Assembly (NCBI RefSeq): GCF_014203645.1
Contig: NZ_JACHJL010000002.1
Location: forward strand, 124,001 to 188,000
DNA: 64,000 nt
Source of the DNA: Streptomyces zagrosensis
GTDB lineage: Bacteria > Actinomycetota > Actinomycetes > Streptomycetales > Streptomycetaceae
Direction of reading: 5' to 3'
Shown here one piece after another: positions 1 to 9,516 of this stretch. The position numbers and the translations under genes are program-made. The stretch's first letter is position 1. Every line of letters begins with the position of its first letter. The notes beneath the pieces were generated by a model. The model saw nothing but the letters and a program-made list of their open reading frames with translations. It was not told where the DNA came from and did no database searches.

Positions 1-867
1 ATCGGGCGCGATGTCCAGCCCGCGTACGTCCGGCACCCCGCCCGTGATGATCACCTCCTGCACGTCCGTCCGCAGGGCCACCCGCACATCGGGCCCGTAC
101 ACCGCGTGCCGCGCCGCTCGCTCAAACGGGCCGGTCAGCACTGCCCCGGTGGCCAGTAGCAGCAGTACGAGCCCATTGGTGGCGATCAGCATCCAGCGGC
201 CTCGCACGGTCAGGTCATGGCGGAAGACCCACAGCACCAACGTTCCGCCAGCGATGACATTCACCGCTCCGGTCACCAGCGCACCCGTCAACTGACCGAG
301 GTGCGGCAGCAAAAGAAACGGGAAGGCCAGGCCCCCTGCGAGCGCGCCCACATAGTCCGCCGCGAACAGATCGGCGACCGCACCGCCCGCGTCCTGTCGC
401 CGAATGCGTTGGATCAGCGTCATGAGCAGCGGCACCTCGGCGCCGATGAGCACGCCAATGGCCAGCGAGAAGCCGACAAGGGCACTGCGCGACTCCCCGT
501 ACCAGGCGAAACACGCGTACAGCGCCATCGCCGACGCCCCGCCGATGAGCGCGAGCAGCGACTCGACGGCGCCGAACGCCAACGCCGCGCGCCCCCGCAG
601 CCGCTTGGCGAGCAGTGAGCCCATGCCCATCGCGAAGACCATGACGGACAGCACGACGGATGCCTGAGTCACCGAGTCACCAAGCAAGTACGAGGCAAGC
701 GCCACGAGTTCGAGTTCGTAGACGAGTCCGCAGGCCGCGCAGACGAAGACGGCGGTAAGGACGGCGAAACGGCCAACCGGGGCCGGGACCGGTAACCGGG
801 GTGGCCCTTCGGGCACCGGCGGCGATTCCTCGGCAACGGACACAAGGGGCACCGGCGGGTCGATCAT
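1..867 (-). CDS. Spermidine synthase-like membrane protein (N-terminal part, runs off window start)
   Basis: The reading frame is open for 289 codons from an ATG at 867 to the first base, so the C-terminal catalytic part lies outside. The visible part has about seven hydrophobic segments (roughly residues 35-240), including a [13 protein letters not shown] motif. It then enters soluble sequence with [11 protein letters not shown], which resembles the start of the aminopropyltransferase domain of actinobacterial membrane-linked polyamine aminopropyltransferases. In that family the soluble domain transfers an aminopropyl group from decarboxylated S-adenosylmethionine to a polyamine. The function of the membrane half is not settled. 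The DUF2617 gene lies just upstream on the same strand, a common Streptomyces neighbour. The family is fairly sure; the substrate cannot be judged. Confidence 0.8.
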   Translation of the reverse strand, partial: MIDPPVPLVSVAEESPPVPEGPPRLPVPAPVGRFAVLTAVFVCAACGLVYELELVALASYLLGDSVTQASVVLSVMVFAMGMGSLLAKRLRGRAALAFGAVESLLALIGGASAMALYACFAWYGESRSALVGFSLAIGVLIGAEVPLLMTLIQRIRRQDAGGAVADLFAADYVGALAGGLAFPFLLLPHLGQLTGALVTGAVNVIAGGTLVLWVFRHDLTVRGRWMLIATNGLVLLLLATGAVLTGPFERAARHAVYGPDVRVALRTDVQEVIITGGVPDVRGLDIAPD

Positions 868-992
868 GGGGTGAACGTTACGTGACACCCCTCTCGCCCT
901 CTGTCACTCACACGGGGGGAATGCGCGGCATTCCGGGGCAACTTGAGGTTCAATAGCGCCCTCGCCTGGCAGCGATGAACGCCCGCGCACGG

Positions 993-1511
993 CTATATCG
1001 CCGCTACCATCTGCGCGCCCAACCGCGTACGGGTCGCCACCAGACAACCTTCCTGCGGATACGCATGCCAGGTGCGCCAACCGATCTGGCCGTCGTGGCG
1101 CTGGGCGAGCATGGCCGTGAACGCGTGCGGGCTACCGGGAAAGGTACCCGCGAGACCGTGGGGGTGGTCGGCGACCAGCGCCAGCAACTCCTGCGCGCGG
1201 CCTGCGAAGGAGCCGCGCGACAGGGTCTCGATTCTGGCCGCGAACTCGTACTCCCGGCCTTCGACCAGCTTGGACACCCCCAAGGGGAGTGGGGTGCTGC
1301 TTCCTGGCATGCAAGCCACCGTCTCCGAGCAACGCCCGTCGCGCTCCTCCAGGATGACCTGGTGCGAGGCTCCGAGCAGACGTAACTGCACGGCGGACGT
1401 GCCCAGTTGGAGGTCAAGGGCGGCGAGCGCGGGTTGTGGCTCGCGCCCCAGGCACCACGCGAGGTCGGCGGATCGGGTATCGGTATAGGCAGTTTTGAGG
1501 GTCGTGAGCAT
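993..1511 (-). CDS. DUF2617 family protein
   Basis: 172 aa, starting MLTTLKTAYTDTRSADLAW and ending LGAQMVAAI. Sequence and length fit the DUF2617 family, conserved small soluble actinobacterial proteins of unknown function. There is no signal peptide or membrane segment. It lies 125 bases upstream of the spermidine-synthase-like gene on the same strand and may be co-transcribed with it. The assignment rests on overall resemblance; no catalytic motif is evident. Confidence 0.75.
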   Translation of the reverse strand: MLTTLKTAYTDTRSADLAWCLGREPQPALAALDLQLGTSAVQLRLLGASHQVILEERDGRCSETVACMPGSSTPLPLGVSKLVEGREYEFAARIETLSRGSFAGRAQELLALVADHPHGLAGTFPGSPHAFTAMLAQRHDGQIGWRTWHAYPQEGCLVATRTRLGAQMVAAI

Positions 1512-1820
1512 GGGTCGGCTCCGCTAGCACGCAGTGGAAGGTGGGCCGGCCCATACCCCTGACAGGGAGACCCCATCCAAAGGAGGACCAAGGGATAAAT
1601 AGGCGCCGGCGGCTGACCACGTGAGGTCCGTGGGGTCCATAGGGTCCGAGAGACACGGAATCATGAAATGCGTGGCGCCACAGCCTTTTTACCCATCTTC
1701 GCCAGGTTTCCATCCCCCCGGGCGCCCTCCAGATCAATTGTTCAACGTTTGAGCGCCCGGCACGCGTTAGCCCGCCGGGCGCATATGCGAAACGGCATGA
1801 GTTAGCCGCATTACTGCCTT
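1512..1820. other. Intergenic stretch, no gene seen
   Basis: About 300 bases between the DUF2617 gene and the small membrane protein. The minus-strand frame here has no recognisable protein character. No strong hairpin or repeat was seen. It probably holds the promoter of the DUF2617 gene near its start at 1511. Confidence 0.5.
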
Positions 1821-2075
1821 TCAGCTACCTCCCCCACAGCCGCCACCACCGCCACCACCTCCACACGATGAACCGCCCCCGCCACACGAAGAACCGGCCG
1901 AGCAACTGGAGCCCCCGCCCCCACCGCACGAGGAACTACCACCGCCATCGGACGCCCCCCAACTGCTGTCGCCGCCCTTCGAGCGACGAGAACCACGACC
2001 GTCCCCCGGCCTGCGGGCGGCACCAATCGTCACCGCCACCACCAAGATGATGACCAAAAACACTACAAAGCCCAT
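1821..2075 (-). CDS. Small single-span membrane protein with Gly/Ser/Cys-rich tail
   Basis: 84 aa from the ATG at 2075. The first 20 residues after MGF form one strong hydrophobic segment (VVFLVIILVVAVTIG). A short basic stretch follows, then a tail made almost only of Gly, Ser and Cys, with Cys in repeated SSCGGGG-type blocks and a GGCGGGS end. A longer frame could start at 2177, but its extra N-terminus is basic and unlike a protein domain, and placing the membrane segment first is more natural. The Cys-rich tail could bind metal or be cross-linked, but that is a guess. No function is known to me. Confidence 0.6.
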   Translation of the reverse strand: MGFVVFLVIILVVAVTIGAARRPGDGRGSRRSKGGDSSWGASDGGGSSSCGGGGGSSCSAGSSCGGGGSSCGGGGGGGGCGGGS

Positions 2076-2531
2076 GCCCTCACTGCCCTTTCGTCCCCCG
2101 TAGCCCCCGAAGCGAGGCGGCTTTCCTCGGGCTTTCGGGCTCCTTGAGCCACTCGGGCCTTCCCGCGCCTCCCTCATGGGCCGTCGTCGGCCGCCGTGAG
2201 CAGAGTGTGAACGCGGTCAGTCAGTCAGCCCGCTGCTCCGGTCCCGTTGTCCTCGTTGCCCCCGTTGCCCCGTAGATTCCGGTCTCGATCTCTTTATTGA
2301 TAGGTATGCCGTTATTGCGCTATGGGATCGTCCGGTGAAACTCCACGCGGCCGTACGTGATTGTGTGCGTGCCGCGACTTCACGAAGTCCACAAAGCGCG
2401 CCATATACACCACAGCTGCCGCCCCGTCGCGGCCATGCGGAAGTCTCCGCGCGTGAGGAGGTGATGCCCGCGGCCTTTCCGCACCAAAGCCGAGTTGAGC
2501 AAATCCAGAGGTTCGGCGCAGGATGTGCCAT
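2076..2531. other. Divergent intergenic region
   Basis: About 450 bases between the small membrane protein (-) and the aminotransferase (+). It contains a TCAGTCAGTCAG run at 2217-2228 and an unusually A/T-rich stretch at 2289-2332, a plausible promoter zone for one or both genes. No convincing ORF. The 190-aa minus-strand frame over 2312-2884 mostly shadows the aminotransferase. Confidence 0.4.
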
Positions 2532-3722
2532 ATGAAGCGACCGCCCCTCAACCGCAGCCTCGCCGAATTTGGCACGACGATCTTCGCCGAGATGTCAGCC
2601 CTCGCCGCACGCACAGGCGCCATCAACCTCGGACAGGGTTTCCCCGATACCGATGGCCCCGAGGAGGTCAGAGAGGCGGCCGTACGCGCACTGCGCGACG
2701 GCCGGGGCAACCAGTACCCACCAGGCCCCGGCGTGCCGGAGCTACGCGCCGCCGTGTGCGCGCACCAACAGCACTGGTACGGCCTTGAGTACGACCCCGA
2801 CCGCGAGGTCCTCATCACCACCGGCGCCACCGAGGCCATCGCCGCCGCGCTGCTCGCGCTGCTCGAACAGGGTGACGAGGTCATCGCCCTGGAGCCGTAC
2901 TACGACTCGTACGCCGCCGGCATCGCCATGGCCGGTGGCACCCGGGTCCCGGTCACGCTGCGCCCCGACGCCGAGGCCGGGCGCTACCGTCTCGACCTCG
3001 ACGAGTTGCGCGACGCCGTCACGGACGACACCCGACTCATCCTCCTCAACACCCCGCACAACCCCACCGGCACCGTGCTCAGCCGGGAGGAGTTGGCCGC
3101 CATCGCTCAACTCGCTTGCGAGCGCGACCTATACGTCATCACGGACGAGGTGTACGAGCACCTGGTCTTCGACGGCGAGCACATTCCGCTGGCGACCTTC
3201 CCCGGCATGCGGGAGCGCACGATCACCATCGGGTCGGCGGGCAAGACGTTCTCCTTCACGGGCTGGAAGGTCGGCTGGGTGACCGCGGCCCCCGAACTGG
3301 TGACGGCGGTCCGCTCGGCCAAGCAGTTCCTGACGTACGTGGCCTCCGGGCCGTTCCAGTACGCGGTAGCCGAGGCGCTGGCCCTGCCCGACGCGTACTA
3401 CACCGCGTTCCGTGACGACCTCGCCCTCAAGCGCGATGTCCTCGCGGACGGCCTGGCAGCAGCGGGGTTCGCGGTCTACCGCCCGGCCGGCACGTACTTC
3501 ATCACCACCGACATCCGCCCCCTGGGCCCCGAAATCTCGGCCGATGGCGACGGCTTCGCCTTCTGCCGAAGCCTGCCCGAACGCTGCGGCGTGGTAGCCG
3601 TCCCGAACGCGGTCTTCTACGACCACCGCGAACAGGGCGCGCCCTTCGTCCGCTTCGCGTTCTGCAAACAGATGAGCGTCCTGGAGCATGCGGTGGAGCG
3701 GCTGAAGTCGCTGGCCGCGTAA
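2532..3722 (+). CDS. Pyridoxal-phosphate-dependent class I/II aminotransferase
   Basis: 396 aa. It is a fold-type I PLP enzyme. Visible landmarks are INLGQGFPDTDGP near the N-terminus, the NTPHNPTGT motif, the ITDEVYEHL cofactor-contacting segment, GSAGKTFSFTGWK with the Schiff-base lysine at about residue 238, and FVRFAFCK near the end with the substrate-carboxylate arginine. The profile is that of the kynurenine/methionine/glutamine aminotransferase branch (annotated as aminotransferase or DapC-like in actinobacteria). The in-frame ATG at 2523 is possible, but AGGA sits 8 bases before the ATG at 2532, which I prefer. It stands alone, so substrate cannot be inferred from context. Confidence 0.88.
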   Translation: MKRPPLNRSLAEFGTTIFAEMSALAARTGAINLGQGFPDTDGPEEVREAAVRALRDGRGNQYPPGPGVPELRAAVCAHQQHWYGLEYDPDREVLITTGATEAIAAALLALLEQGDEVIALEPYYDSYAAGIAMAGGTRVPVTLRPDAEAGRYRLDLDELRDAVTDDTRLILLNTPHNPTGTVLSREELAAIAQLACERDLYVITDEVYEHLVFDGEHIPLATFPGMRERTITIGSAGKTFSFTGWKVGWVTAAPELVTAVRSAKQFLTYVASGPFQYAVAEALALPDAYYTAFRDDLALKRDVLADGLAAAGFAVYRPAGTYFITTDIRPLGPEISADGDGFAFCRSLPERCGVVAVPNAVFYDHREQGAPFVRFAFCKQMSVLEHAVERLKSLAA

Positions 3723-3867
3723 CAACCAGCAGACGCACCGGCAAAGGTTCCGATCACACGAGCTGATTGCCCCGCACCACCGTGCACCCGCAACTGTCTT
3801 CGGCGGCTGAACACCAACCGTCGCCGGAGACGCCGAGGGCGCTGCCCGGCCGCACGAGGAATCCTTG

Positions 3868-4422
3868 TCAGCGGACGTCTGCCTCGGGCGCCGGGCGCGG
3901 AAGTTCGTCGAGGTCGAGGGTGAAGGTCCGGCCGTCAGCCAGGGGAATGGGGAGTTTGCCCGTGCCGTACTTGTGGGTGTGTGCCCCGATATAACCAGTG
4001 GCGGTGGGCTGAGTGTGGAGGACGACCTCCTGGGCGTAGGGGTCCACGACCAGGTAGCTGGGGATGCCGTAGCGGCCGTACTTCGCGGTGCAGTCGTCGT
4101 AGTCCTTGCGTGCGGAGGAGGTCGAGACGACCTCGGAGATCAGCAGGACGTCCTCGAAGCTGTAGCGCTTGCCTTCTCGACGGGCGTCCTCGCGAAGGAT
4201 CGCCAGATCGGGTGCGGAGTTCTCGTCGGCGGGGAAGTCGATATGAACATGGGAGGTGACCTTCGCGTGACGGCCGAGAGTGAGAGCAGAGTCGATCTGC
4301 ATCAATCTGATGGTGCTGGAGTGCTCTTCACTCTGCGGAGCCATGATCACCTTTTCGTCTGCCCCGAACAGGACCGTGTACCCCTTGGGGAACTCGGTGT
4401 GCACGATCGCCTCAACGCTCAT
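3868..4422 (-). CDS. Uma2 family (DUF820) putative endonuclease
   Basis: 184 aa. It has the PD-(D/E)xK-like pattern of the Uma2 family: HIDFPADEN, PDLAIL, LLISEVVS and a Lys/Tyr-rich turn KYGRYGIPSYLVVD. These proteins are extremely common in Streptomyces and usually annotated as restriction-endonuclease-like, but their biological role is not established. I chose the start at 4422 (MSVEAIVHTEFP) because AAGGAG precedes it at good spacing; a start at 4473 would add 17 residues. A second member at 16983-17632 is broken. Confidence 0.8.
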   Translation of the reverse strand: MSVEAIVHTEFPKGYTVLFGADEKVIMAPQSEEHSSTIRLMQIDSALTLGRHAKVTSHVHIDFPADENSAPDLAILREDARREGKRYSFEDVLLISEVVSTSSARKDYDDCTAKYGRYGIPSYLVVDPYAQEVVLHTQPTATGYIGAHTHKYGTGKLPIPLADGRTFTLDLDELPRPAPEADVR

Positions 4423-5335
4423 GGACGGCTCCTTCCCTTGAGTGGTCAGGATGTGGCGGACAGCGGTGGCCATCGAGCTGGCACAGCGATCCCCCGAGCT
4501 GGTCAGGGTCGGCTCGCGGGCAGCGCGAGCAGGAGCGACCTGGCCCCATCGTCCTGCTTCATCAGTGCGAGGGTAAGCCGGGAGGCGGTAGTCAGGTTCC
4601 TTCGGCGTACTCCGCGTGCGCAGCGGTCAGCACCATGTCCGGTGCATGACGTAGGTCAGCGAGTGGAGTGAGACGTTACGCGTGCGTGCGACGTACGACC
4701 ACGGCACGCTCGTCCGCGCGGGTCGAGAGGGGGCGTACGCAGGGCGCGTTCATGGGCGTACGCGCCGGCGCGGCCGGGCCGTAGACGTCACAGCCGCCCC
4801 CGCCGACCCCCGCAGCCGCATCGTGCGCAACCCCAGAGAACGCCTACCGACCTCAACAGCTCTCATCACCCGCAACCGGCCACTCCCTCACCAGCCGTCC
4901 CGCCCCGTGTCCTCCAACCGAGTGCTGTTCGGCCTCCTTCGGCCGTCCCCGGTCGCGGCCAAGACGAAGCGGGCGCAGGGTCAAACTGCCGGGCCCCCGC
5001 CTGCATTCCCGGGGGTCCGGCTCAATTTTCCGCCCGGCTCTACTTATCCGCCCGGGTCCGCCCGGGTCCGCCTAGGTCCGCCCAGGTCAGCTCCACCCGG
5101 CCCGGCCCGGGGCAGCACCGCCCAGCCCAGGTCCGCCCGGCCCGGCCCGCCCGCTGACGCGGCCCTGCCGGTGGCCCGGCGAGGGCAGAGCAGGCAAAAG
5201 GGCCCGGCCAGTGCCGTTGCCGCCCCCAAAGAGGCGGCTCGCACTCGTCGGGCCCTGCTACCTCGCCCGCCACGGCTCGGCCAACGTCAGCGCTAAGGCG
5301 CCGGCGCCGACCCAGGCATGGCCGGGTGTGCGGAC
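4423..5335. other. Long intergenic region with CCCGGGTC-type repeats
   Basis: About 900 bases without a gene I can support. The 204-aa plus frame is Pro/Ala/Arg-rich low-complexity with no domain. 5048-5150 holds imperfect tandem copies of a TCCGCCCGGG(T) unit (at least four near-consecutive copies at 5048-5088, then looser CCCGGCCCGG copies). The repeats lie downstream of ybjN and could form strong secondary structure that ends transcription. Confidence 0.5.
5048..5150. repeat. Imperfect tandem repeat, unit about 10 bp (TCCGCCCGGG)
   Basis: Consecutive units read TCCGCCCGGG, TCCGCCCGGG, TCCGCCTAGG, TCCGCCCAGG, followed by degenerate CCGGCCCGG units. Every unit is itself partly palindromic, so the tract can fold in many registers. 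Confidence 0.6.
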
Positions 5336-5872
5336 TTACTCCGCGCTGGGCGCCTCGTCGTCGCCGGGCTTGCCCTCGATGCTGGCCTCCAGGCCGAGCT
5401 GCTCAGCCAGCCACTTGTCGAACTCGATCGACGCGCGCACCCAGCTCACCGTGCTGGAGACAAAGTGCTCCAGGCTCACGCCGGTGCCGATCAGCATCTG
5501 CGCCTCGCCGATCAGCCGGACGCTGCCGTCGTCGTTCGTGTGGCTGTAGACCTTCGGCCACAGGGTGCGGCGGTTCCAGTCGTCTGTCAGCTCAAGGAGC
5601 TGCGGCTTGCTCTCCAGCGTGTGCGGCCGGTCGTAGAACGTGCGCACCGAGAAGACCTGCTGTTCCTCTTCGCCGCGGAACATGAAGTACGTGCGGAACT
5701 CTTCCCACGGCGCGGCGAGGTCTCCCTCGTCGTCTACGACATGCTTCAGCTCCATTTGGTCGAGGAGCTGCTTGACCAGTTCCTGGTCGGGGATGACGGG
5801 GCCGTTCGGCCCAGCCTCCTGAGGTTCGGGCTGGCCCCCGAAATTCGGAATCGAGGACGGGTCGATGCTCAC
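5336..5872 (-). CDS. YbjN domain-containing protein
   Basis: 178 aa, GTG start preceded by AAGGGAAA. Acidic soluble protein with the layout of YbjN / type III secretion-chaperone-like proteins: FRTYFMFRGEEEQQVFSVRTFY, then LELTDDWNR, VRLIGEAQMLIG and SLEHFVSSTVSWVRASIEF. A homologue sits beside clpB in other Streptomyces. The biochemical role is unknown; the fold suggests protein binding. It is separated from clpB by a 160-base gap that carries a hexanucleotide repeat. Confidence 0.78.
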   Translation of the reverse strand: MSIDPSSIPNFGGQPEPQEAGPNGPVIPDQELVKQLLDQMELKHVVDDEGDLAAPWEEFRTYFMFRGEEEQQVFSVRTFYDRPHTLESKPQLLELTDDWNRRTLWPKVYSHTNDDGSVRLIGEAQMLIGTGVSLEHFVSSTVSWVRASIEFDKWLAEQLGLEASIEGKPGDDEAPSAE

Positions 5873-5970
5873 CGTGGTTTTCCCTTCGTACGGATTCCGC
5901 CATCCTCCCTCATCACCTCCCAGTCACCGCAACCCCGCACGCGCGGTCGGCTCCGGCACCGGTTCGGCGC

Positions 5971-6022
5971 GGCTACGGCTACGGCTACAGCTACAGCTAC
6001 AGCTACAGCTACGGCTACGGCA
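5971..6022. repeat. Hexanucleotide microsatellite (GGCTAC/AGCTAC)n
   Basis: About eight and a half copies of a six-base unit in the order GGCTAC x2, GGCTAC, AGCTAC x4, GGCTAC and a partial copy. It lies just downstream of the clpB stop (minus strand) and outside any supported gene, so length changes would not alter a protein. Confidence 0.75.
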
Positions 6023-6033
6023 GCAGCAACGAC

Positions 6034-8718
6034 TCAGCCAGCCGCAGCCGCGTCTGCCGCCGGCTTCGCGGTTGCGGCCTTGGACAGCGCGACCACCGAC
6101 AGCCCGCCGCTGCCCGGTTCGTGGTCCACCCGGACCGTGTCGCCGTCGCGGACCTCGCCACCGAGGATGGCCCGGGCGAGCTGGTCGCCGATCGCCGTCT
6201 GCACCAGCCGGCGCAGCGGCCTTGCCCCGTACGTCAGGTCGGGCCCGCCGCCGGCATCTGGGGCGTCGATCACCGGCTCGTGGCCGAGCCTCGCCAGCCA
6301 TTCCAGGGCCGCCTCGGTGACGTCGAGGGTGAGCCTGCGGTCGGTCAGCCGCCGCTGGAGGTGGTCGATCTGCAATTCGGCGATGCGGCGAAGCTGCCCC
6401 GTGCCCAGAGCGTGGAAGACGACCAGGTCATCGAGCCGGTTCAGGAACTCGGGCCGGAAGGAGGCCCGCACCGCCTCCAGGACCTTCGCGCGCTTTTGCT
6501 CCTCCTTCAACAGCGGGTCGATGAGGAACGTCGAGCCCAGGTTGGAGGTGAGGATCAAGATGGTGTTGCGGAAGTCCACGGTCCGCCCCTGCCCATCGGT
6601 GAGCCGCCCGTCGTCCAGGACCTGGAGCAGGATGTCGAAGACCTCGTGGTGAGCCTTCTCCACCTCGTCCAGGAGGACGACGCTGTACGGGCGACGGCGT
6701 ACCGCCTCGGTGAGCTGACCGCCCTCCTCGTACCCGACGTAACCGGGGGGCGCGCCGACCAGCCGGGCCACCGAGTGCTTCTCGCCGTACTCGCTCATGT
6801 CGATGCGGACCATGGCCCGCTCGTCGTCGAAGAGGAAGTCGGCGAGCGCCTTGGCCAGCTCGGTCTTGCCCACTCCGGTCGGGCCGAGGAAGAGGAAGGA
6901 GCCGGTGGGCCGGTCGGGGTCGGCGATGCCGGCCCGGGTGCGGCGTACGGCGTCGGAGACCGCCCGCACCGCCTCGCTCTGGCCGATCAGCCGTCCGCCC
7001 AGCTCGTCCTCCATGCGCAGCAACTTCCGCGTCTCGCCCTCCAGGAGTCGTCCCGCCGGGATGCCGGTCCACGAGGCGACGACGTCGGCGATGTCGTCCG
7101 GGCCGACCTCGTCCTTGACCATCTTGTCCCGGTCGTCCTTCTTGGCCTCTTCCTCCGCCTCGGCGGCAGCGGCCAACTCCCGTTCCACGGCCGGGATCTC
7201 GCCGTACAGCAGCTTGGACGCGGCGTCGAAGTCGCCGTCGCGCTGGGCGCGTTCGGCCTGCCCGCGCAGGTCGTCCAGGCGCTCCTTGAGCTCACCGACC
7301 CGGTTGAGGCCCTGCTTTTCCTTCTCCCAGCGGGCGCCTAGGCCGCGCAGCTCCTCCTCCTTGTCGGCGAGGTCGCGGCGCAGCTTCTCCAGGCGCTGCT
7401 TGCTGGCCTCGTCCGACTCGTTCTTCAGGGCCAACTCCTCCATCCGCAGCCGGTCCACCGCGCGCTGGAGCTCATCGATCTCGACCGGGGAAGAGTCGAT
7501 TTCCATCCGAAGCCGGGACGCGGCCTCATCGACCAGGTCGATGGCCTTGTCGGGCAGGAAACGGGAGGTGATGTAGCGGTCTGAGAGCCCGGCGGCGGCG
7601 ACCAGGGCCGCATCGGCGATCTGTACCTTGTGGTGCGCCTCGTACCGTCCCTTGAGGCCGCGCAGAATCGCGATCGAATCCTCCACGGACGGCTCGGCGA
7701 CCAGCACCTGTTGGAAGCGCCGCTCCAGGGCCGGGTCCTTCTCGATGCGCTCGCGGTACTCATCGAGCGTGGTCGCGCCGACCATCCGTAGCTCGCCGCG
7801 GGCCAGCATGGGCTTGAGCATGTTGCCCGCGTCCATCGCGGAGTCGCCGCCGGCGCCCGCGCCGACGACCGTGTGCAGCTCGTCGATGAACGTGATGATC
7901 CGGCCGTCGCTCGACTTGATCTCGGCGAGCACGGTCTTCAGCCGCTCCTCGAACTCGCCGCGGTACTTCGCACCCGCCACCATGGCGCCCAGGTCAAGCG
8001 ACACCAACCGCTTGTCCTTCAGCGACTCGGGCACATCGCCCTTGACGATCCGCTGTGCGAGCCCCTCCACGACGGCGGTCTTGCCAACGCCCGGCTCGCC
8101 GATGAGCACCGGGTTGTTCTTCGTACGCCGCGAGAGCACCTGCACCACGCGCCGGATCTCCTGGTCCCGCCCGATGACGGGGTCGAGCTTGCCGTCCCGT
8201 GCGGCGGCCGTGAGGTCCGCACCGAACTTCTCCAGCGCCTTGTACGTACCCTCCGGGTCCCGGCTGGTCACCCGCGTTCCGCCCCTGCTCGTCTCGAAGG
8301 CGCTGAGCAGCCGCTTGGCGCTCGCACCCTGCTGGTTGAGAAGTTCCCCGCTCTGGCCGCCCTTGGCGGCAATGCCGATGAGCAGGTGCTCGGTGGAAAT
8401 GTACGCGTCGCCCAGCTCCTTGGCACGCTGCGAGGCGTCGGCGAGCACGGCGAGCAGGTCCCGGCTGGGCTGCGGAGGCGCGACGGTGGAGCCTTGGACG
8501 CTCGGCAGCGCGGCGAGCTGCTGCTCGGTGCCGGAGCGCAGGCTCACCGCATCGGCTTCGACGGCGGCGAGCAGGTCCATCAGGTTCTCGTTGTCCTGCC
8601 CACTGAGCAGGGCGAGCAGGAGGTGGGCGGGCGTCAGATCGGCGTGCCCACCCGCCACGGCACGTTCGTTGGCGGCGCTCAGCGCCTCCTGGCTCTTGTT
8701 CGTCAGCTCGGCATCCAC
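6034..8718 (-). CDS. clpB: ATP-dependent chaperone ClpB
   Basis: 894 aa. Hsp100 disaggregase that works with DnaK to resolubilise aggregates. Order: double Clp-N domain, NBD1 with Walker A GEPGVGKT and Walker [10 protein letters not shown], a long coiled-coil middle domain (about residues 380-510) that distinguishes ClpB from ClpA/C, then NBD2 with GPTGVGKTE and a GYVGYEEGG pore loop. The frame stays open to 8811, but the real start is the GTG at 8718 ([13 protein letters not shown]), with GAGGAG just upstream. The longer start would run through the HspR operator at 8790-8814. Single-gene unit under heat-shock control. Confidence 0.96.
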   Translation of the reverse strand: MDAELTNKSQEALSAANERAVAGGHADLTPAHLLLALLSGQDNENLMDLLAAVEADAVSLRSGTEQQLAALPSVQGSTVAPPQPSRDLLAVLADASQRAKELGDAYISTEHLLIGIAAKGGQSGELLNQQGASAKRLLSAFETSRGGTRVTSRDPEGTYKALEKFGADLTAAARDGKLDPVIGRDQEIRRVVQVLSRRTKNNPVLIGEPGVGKTAVVEGLAQRIVKGDVPESLKDKRLVSLDLGAMVAGAKYRGEFEERLKTVLAEIKSSDGRIITFIDELHTVVGAGAGGDSAMDAGNMLKPMLARGELRMVGATTLDEYRERIEKDPALERRFQQVLVAEPSVEDSIAILRGLKGRYEAHHKVQIADAALVAAAGLSDRYITSRFLPDKAIDLVDEAASRLRMEIDSSPVEIDELQRAVDRLRMEELALKNESDEASKQRLEKLRRDLADKEEELRGLGARWEKEKQGLNRVGELKERLDDLRGQAERAQRDGDFDAASKLLYGEIPAVERELAAAAEAEEEAKKDDRDKMVKDEVGPDDIADVVASWTGIPAGRLLEGETRKLLRMEDELGGRLIGQSEAVRAVSDAVRRTRAGIADPDRPTGSFLFLGPTGVGKTELAKALADFLFDDERAMVRIDMSEYGEKHSVARLVGAPPGYVGYEEGGQLTEAVRRRPYSVVLLDEVEKAHHEVFDILLQVLDDGRLTDGQGRTVDFRNTILILTSNLGSTFLIDPLLKEEQKRAKVLEAVRASFRPEFLNRLDDLVVFHALGTGQLRRIAELQIDHLQRRLTDRRLTLDVTEAALEWLARLGHEPVIDAPDAGGGPDLTYGARPLRRLVQTAIGDQLARAILGGEVRDGDTVRVDHEPGSGGLSVVALSKAATAKPAADAAAAG

Positions 8719-8789
8719 AGTCCCGCGCTCCTCCTCGCTCCTCGACAGTCCGACGTTCCAGCCTGTTCCTGCCTGTTTCAACGTACGAT

Positions 8790-8814
8790 AAGTTGAGTCT
8801 AATCCACTCAACTT
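8790..8814 (-). promoter_or_regulatory. HspR operator (HAIR) of clpB
   Basis: Perfect inverted repeat: AAGTTGAGT, 7-base spacer CTAATCC, ACTCAACTT. This matches the HspR-associated inverted repeat (CTTGAGT-N7-ACTCAAG) with extended arms and exact N7 spacing. It lies 72 bases before the clpB GTG, as expected for HspR repression. Confidence 0.88.
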
Positions 8815-8819
8815 ACATT

Positions 8820-9164
8820 TGCCGCCATCCCGCGCCCCGATGACACCCGCGGGGCGGTTCCGTGTAGGACGGCACGAGCGAGTTCAGCAGTCAGTTCAGT
8901 GCCCTACCGTCGTAGCTGGAGGAAGCTCCTGGCCTCGGACCTGACTCGCGTGCGACGTCCTCTCCGGAGCGCCCTTCGGCCAGGGGCCCGTCGAGGGCAC
9001 AGCTACTTCTCCGATGAGTTCGTCGATCACCTCAAGCGGCTCGCGCACCGGCGTGCGAGCCAGGATTGTGCCGTCGTGATCGAAGAAGTTACCCAGTGCC
9101 AGGTCGTGATGAATGTGCGTCCGGACTACCGGATCATCGTGCCACTCACGTCCGGGCCGGTTAC
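8820..9164. other. Region with weak coding signal between clpB and a decayed small gene
   Basis: A plus-strand frame (8899-9168) contains a plausible stretch DEFVDHLKRLAHRRAS...RIIVPLTSG, and its TGA overlaps a GTG that opens the next small frame at 9165. No family is recognised. The Arg-rich first 40 codons look random. It may be a remnant of a two-gene unit. Confidence 0.25.
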
Positions 9165-9437
9165 GTGACGCTCATGCAAAGCCGTTCGGTGCCCACCCCA
9201 GCCGAGGCACGGAACATCTCCTCGGGGGTGATGAGCGCGATCATGAACTTTTACAGCTTCCCGCATCACCTGTTGCGAGTGGAGGCCACCGGTGCGGCGG
9301 CATTCGAGACGCGCGTCACCGTGTTCGCTGACCGCACAGAGCTGGCGACGGAGTCGGAGTAGCAACTGGCTTCGGCCCCGAATGAGTTCGACCAATACGC
9401 AGAAGATCTGAAGACGTGGGTGGACGAGCTTCCCTGA
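9165..9437 (+). pseudogene. Small unknown gene interrupted by an in-frame TAG
   Basis: The frame starting at GTG 9165 or ATG 9174 encodes MQSRSVPTPAEARNISSG and reads protein-like sequence to ESE, where a TAG occurs at 9360-9362. The same frame then continues with QLASAPNEFDQYAEDLKTW to a TGA at 9435-9437. Continuity of composition across the stop suggests a single CAG-to-TAG change in a gene of about 87-90 codons. The family is not recognised. Confidence 0.35.
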
Positions 9438-9516
9438 GCGAGTCGGCGGGCGAATGGGCCCAAGGCCAGCTCTCGGCAGGTGTTGAACAGCACAACTGCT
9501 GGCCAGGTGCTCCTGC

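Noticed and set aside
4682..5296. 204-aa plus frame in the repeat region
   Set aside because: Pro/Arg/Ala-rich, no domain, no ribosome-binding site; generated by CCCGGG repeats.
5318..6652. 444-aa plus frame crossing ybjN and clpB
   Set aside because: Contains the translated hexanucleotide repeat (Thr-Ala run) and antisense sequence of two real genes.
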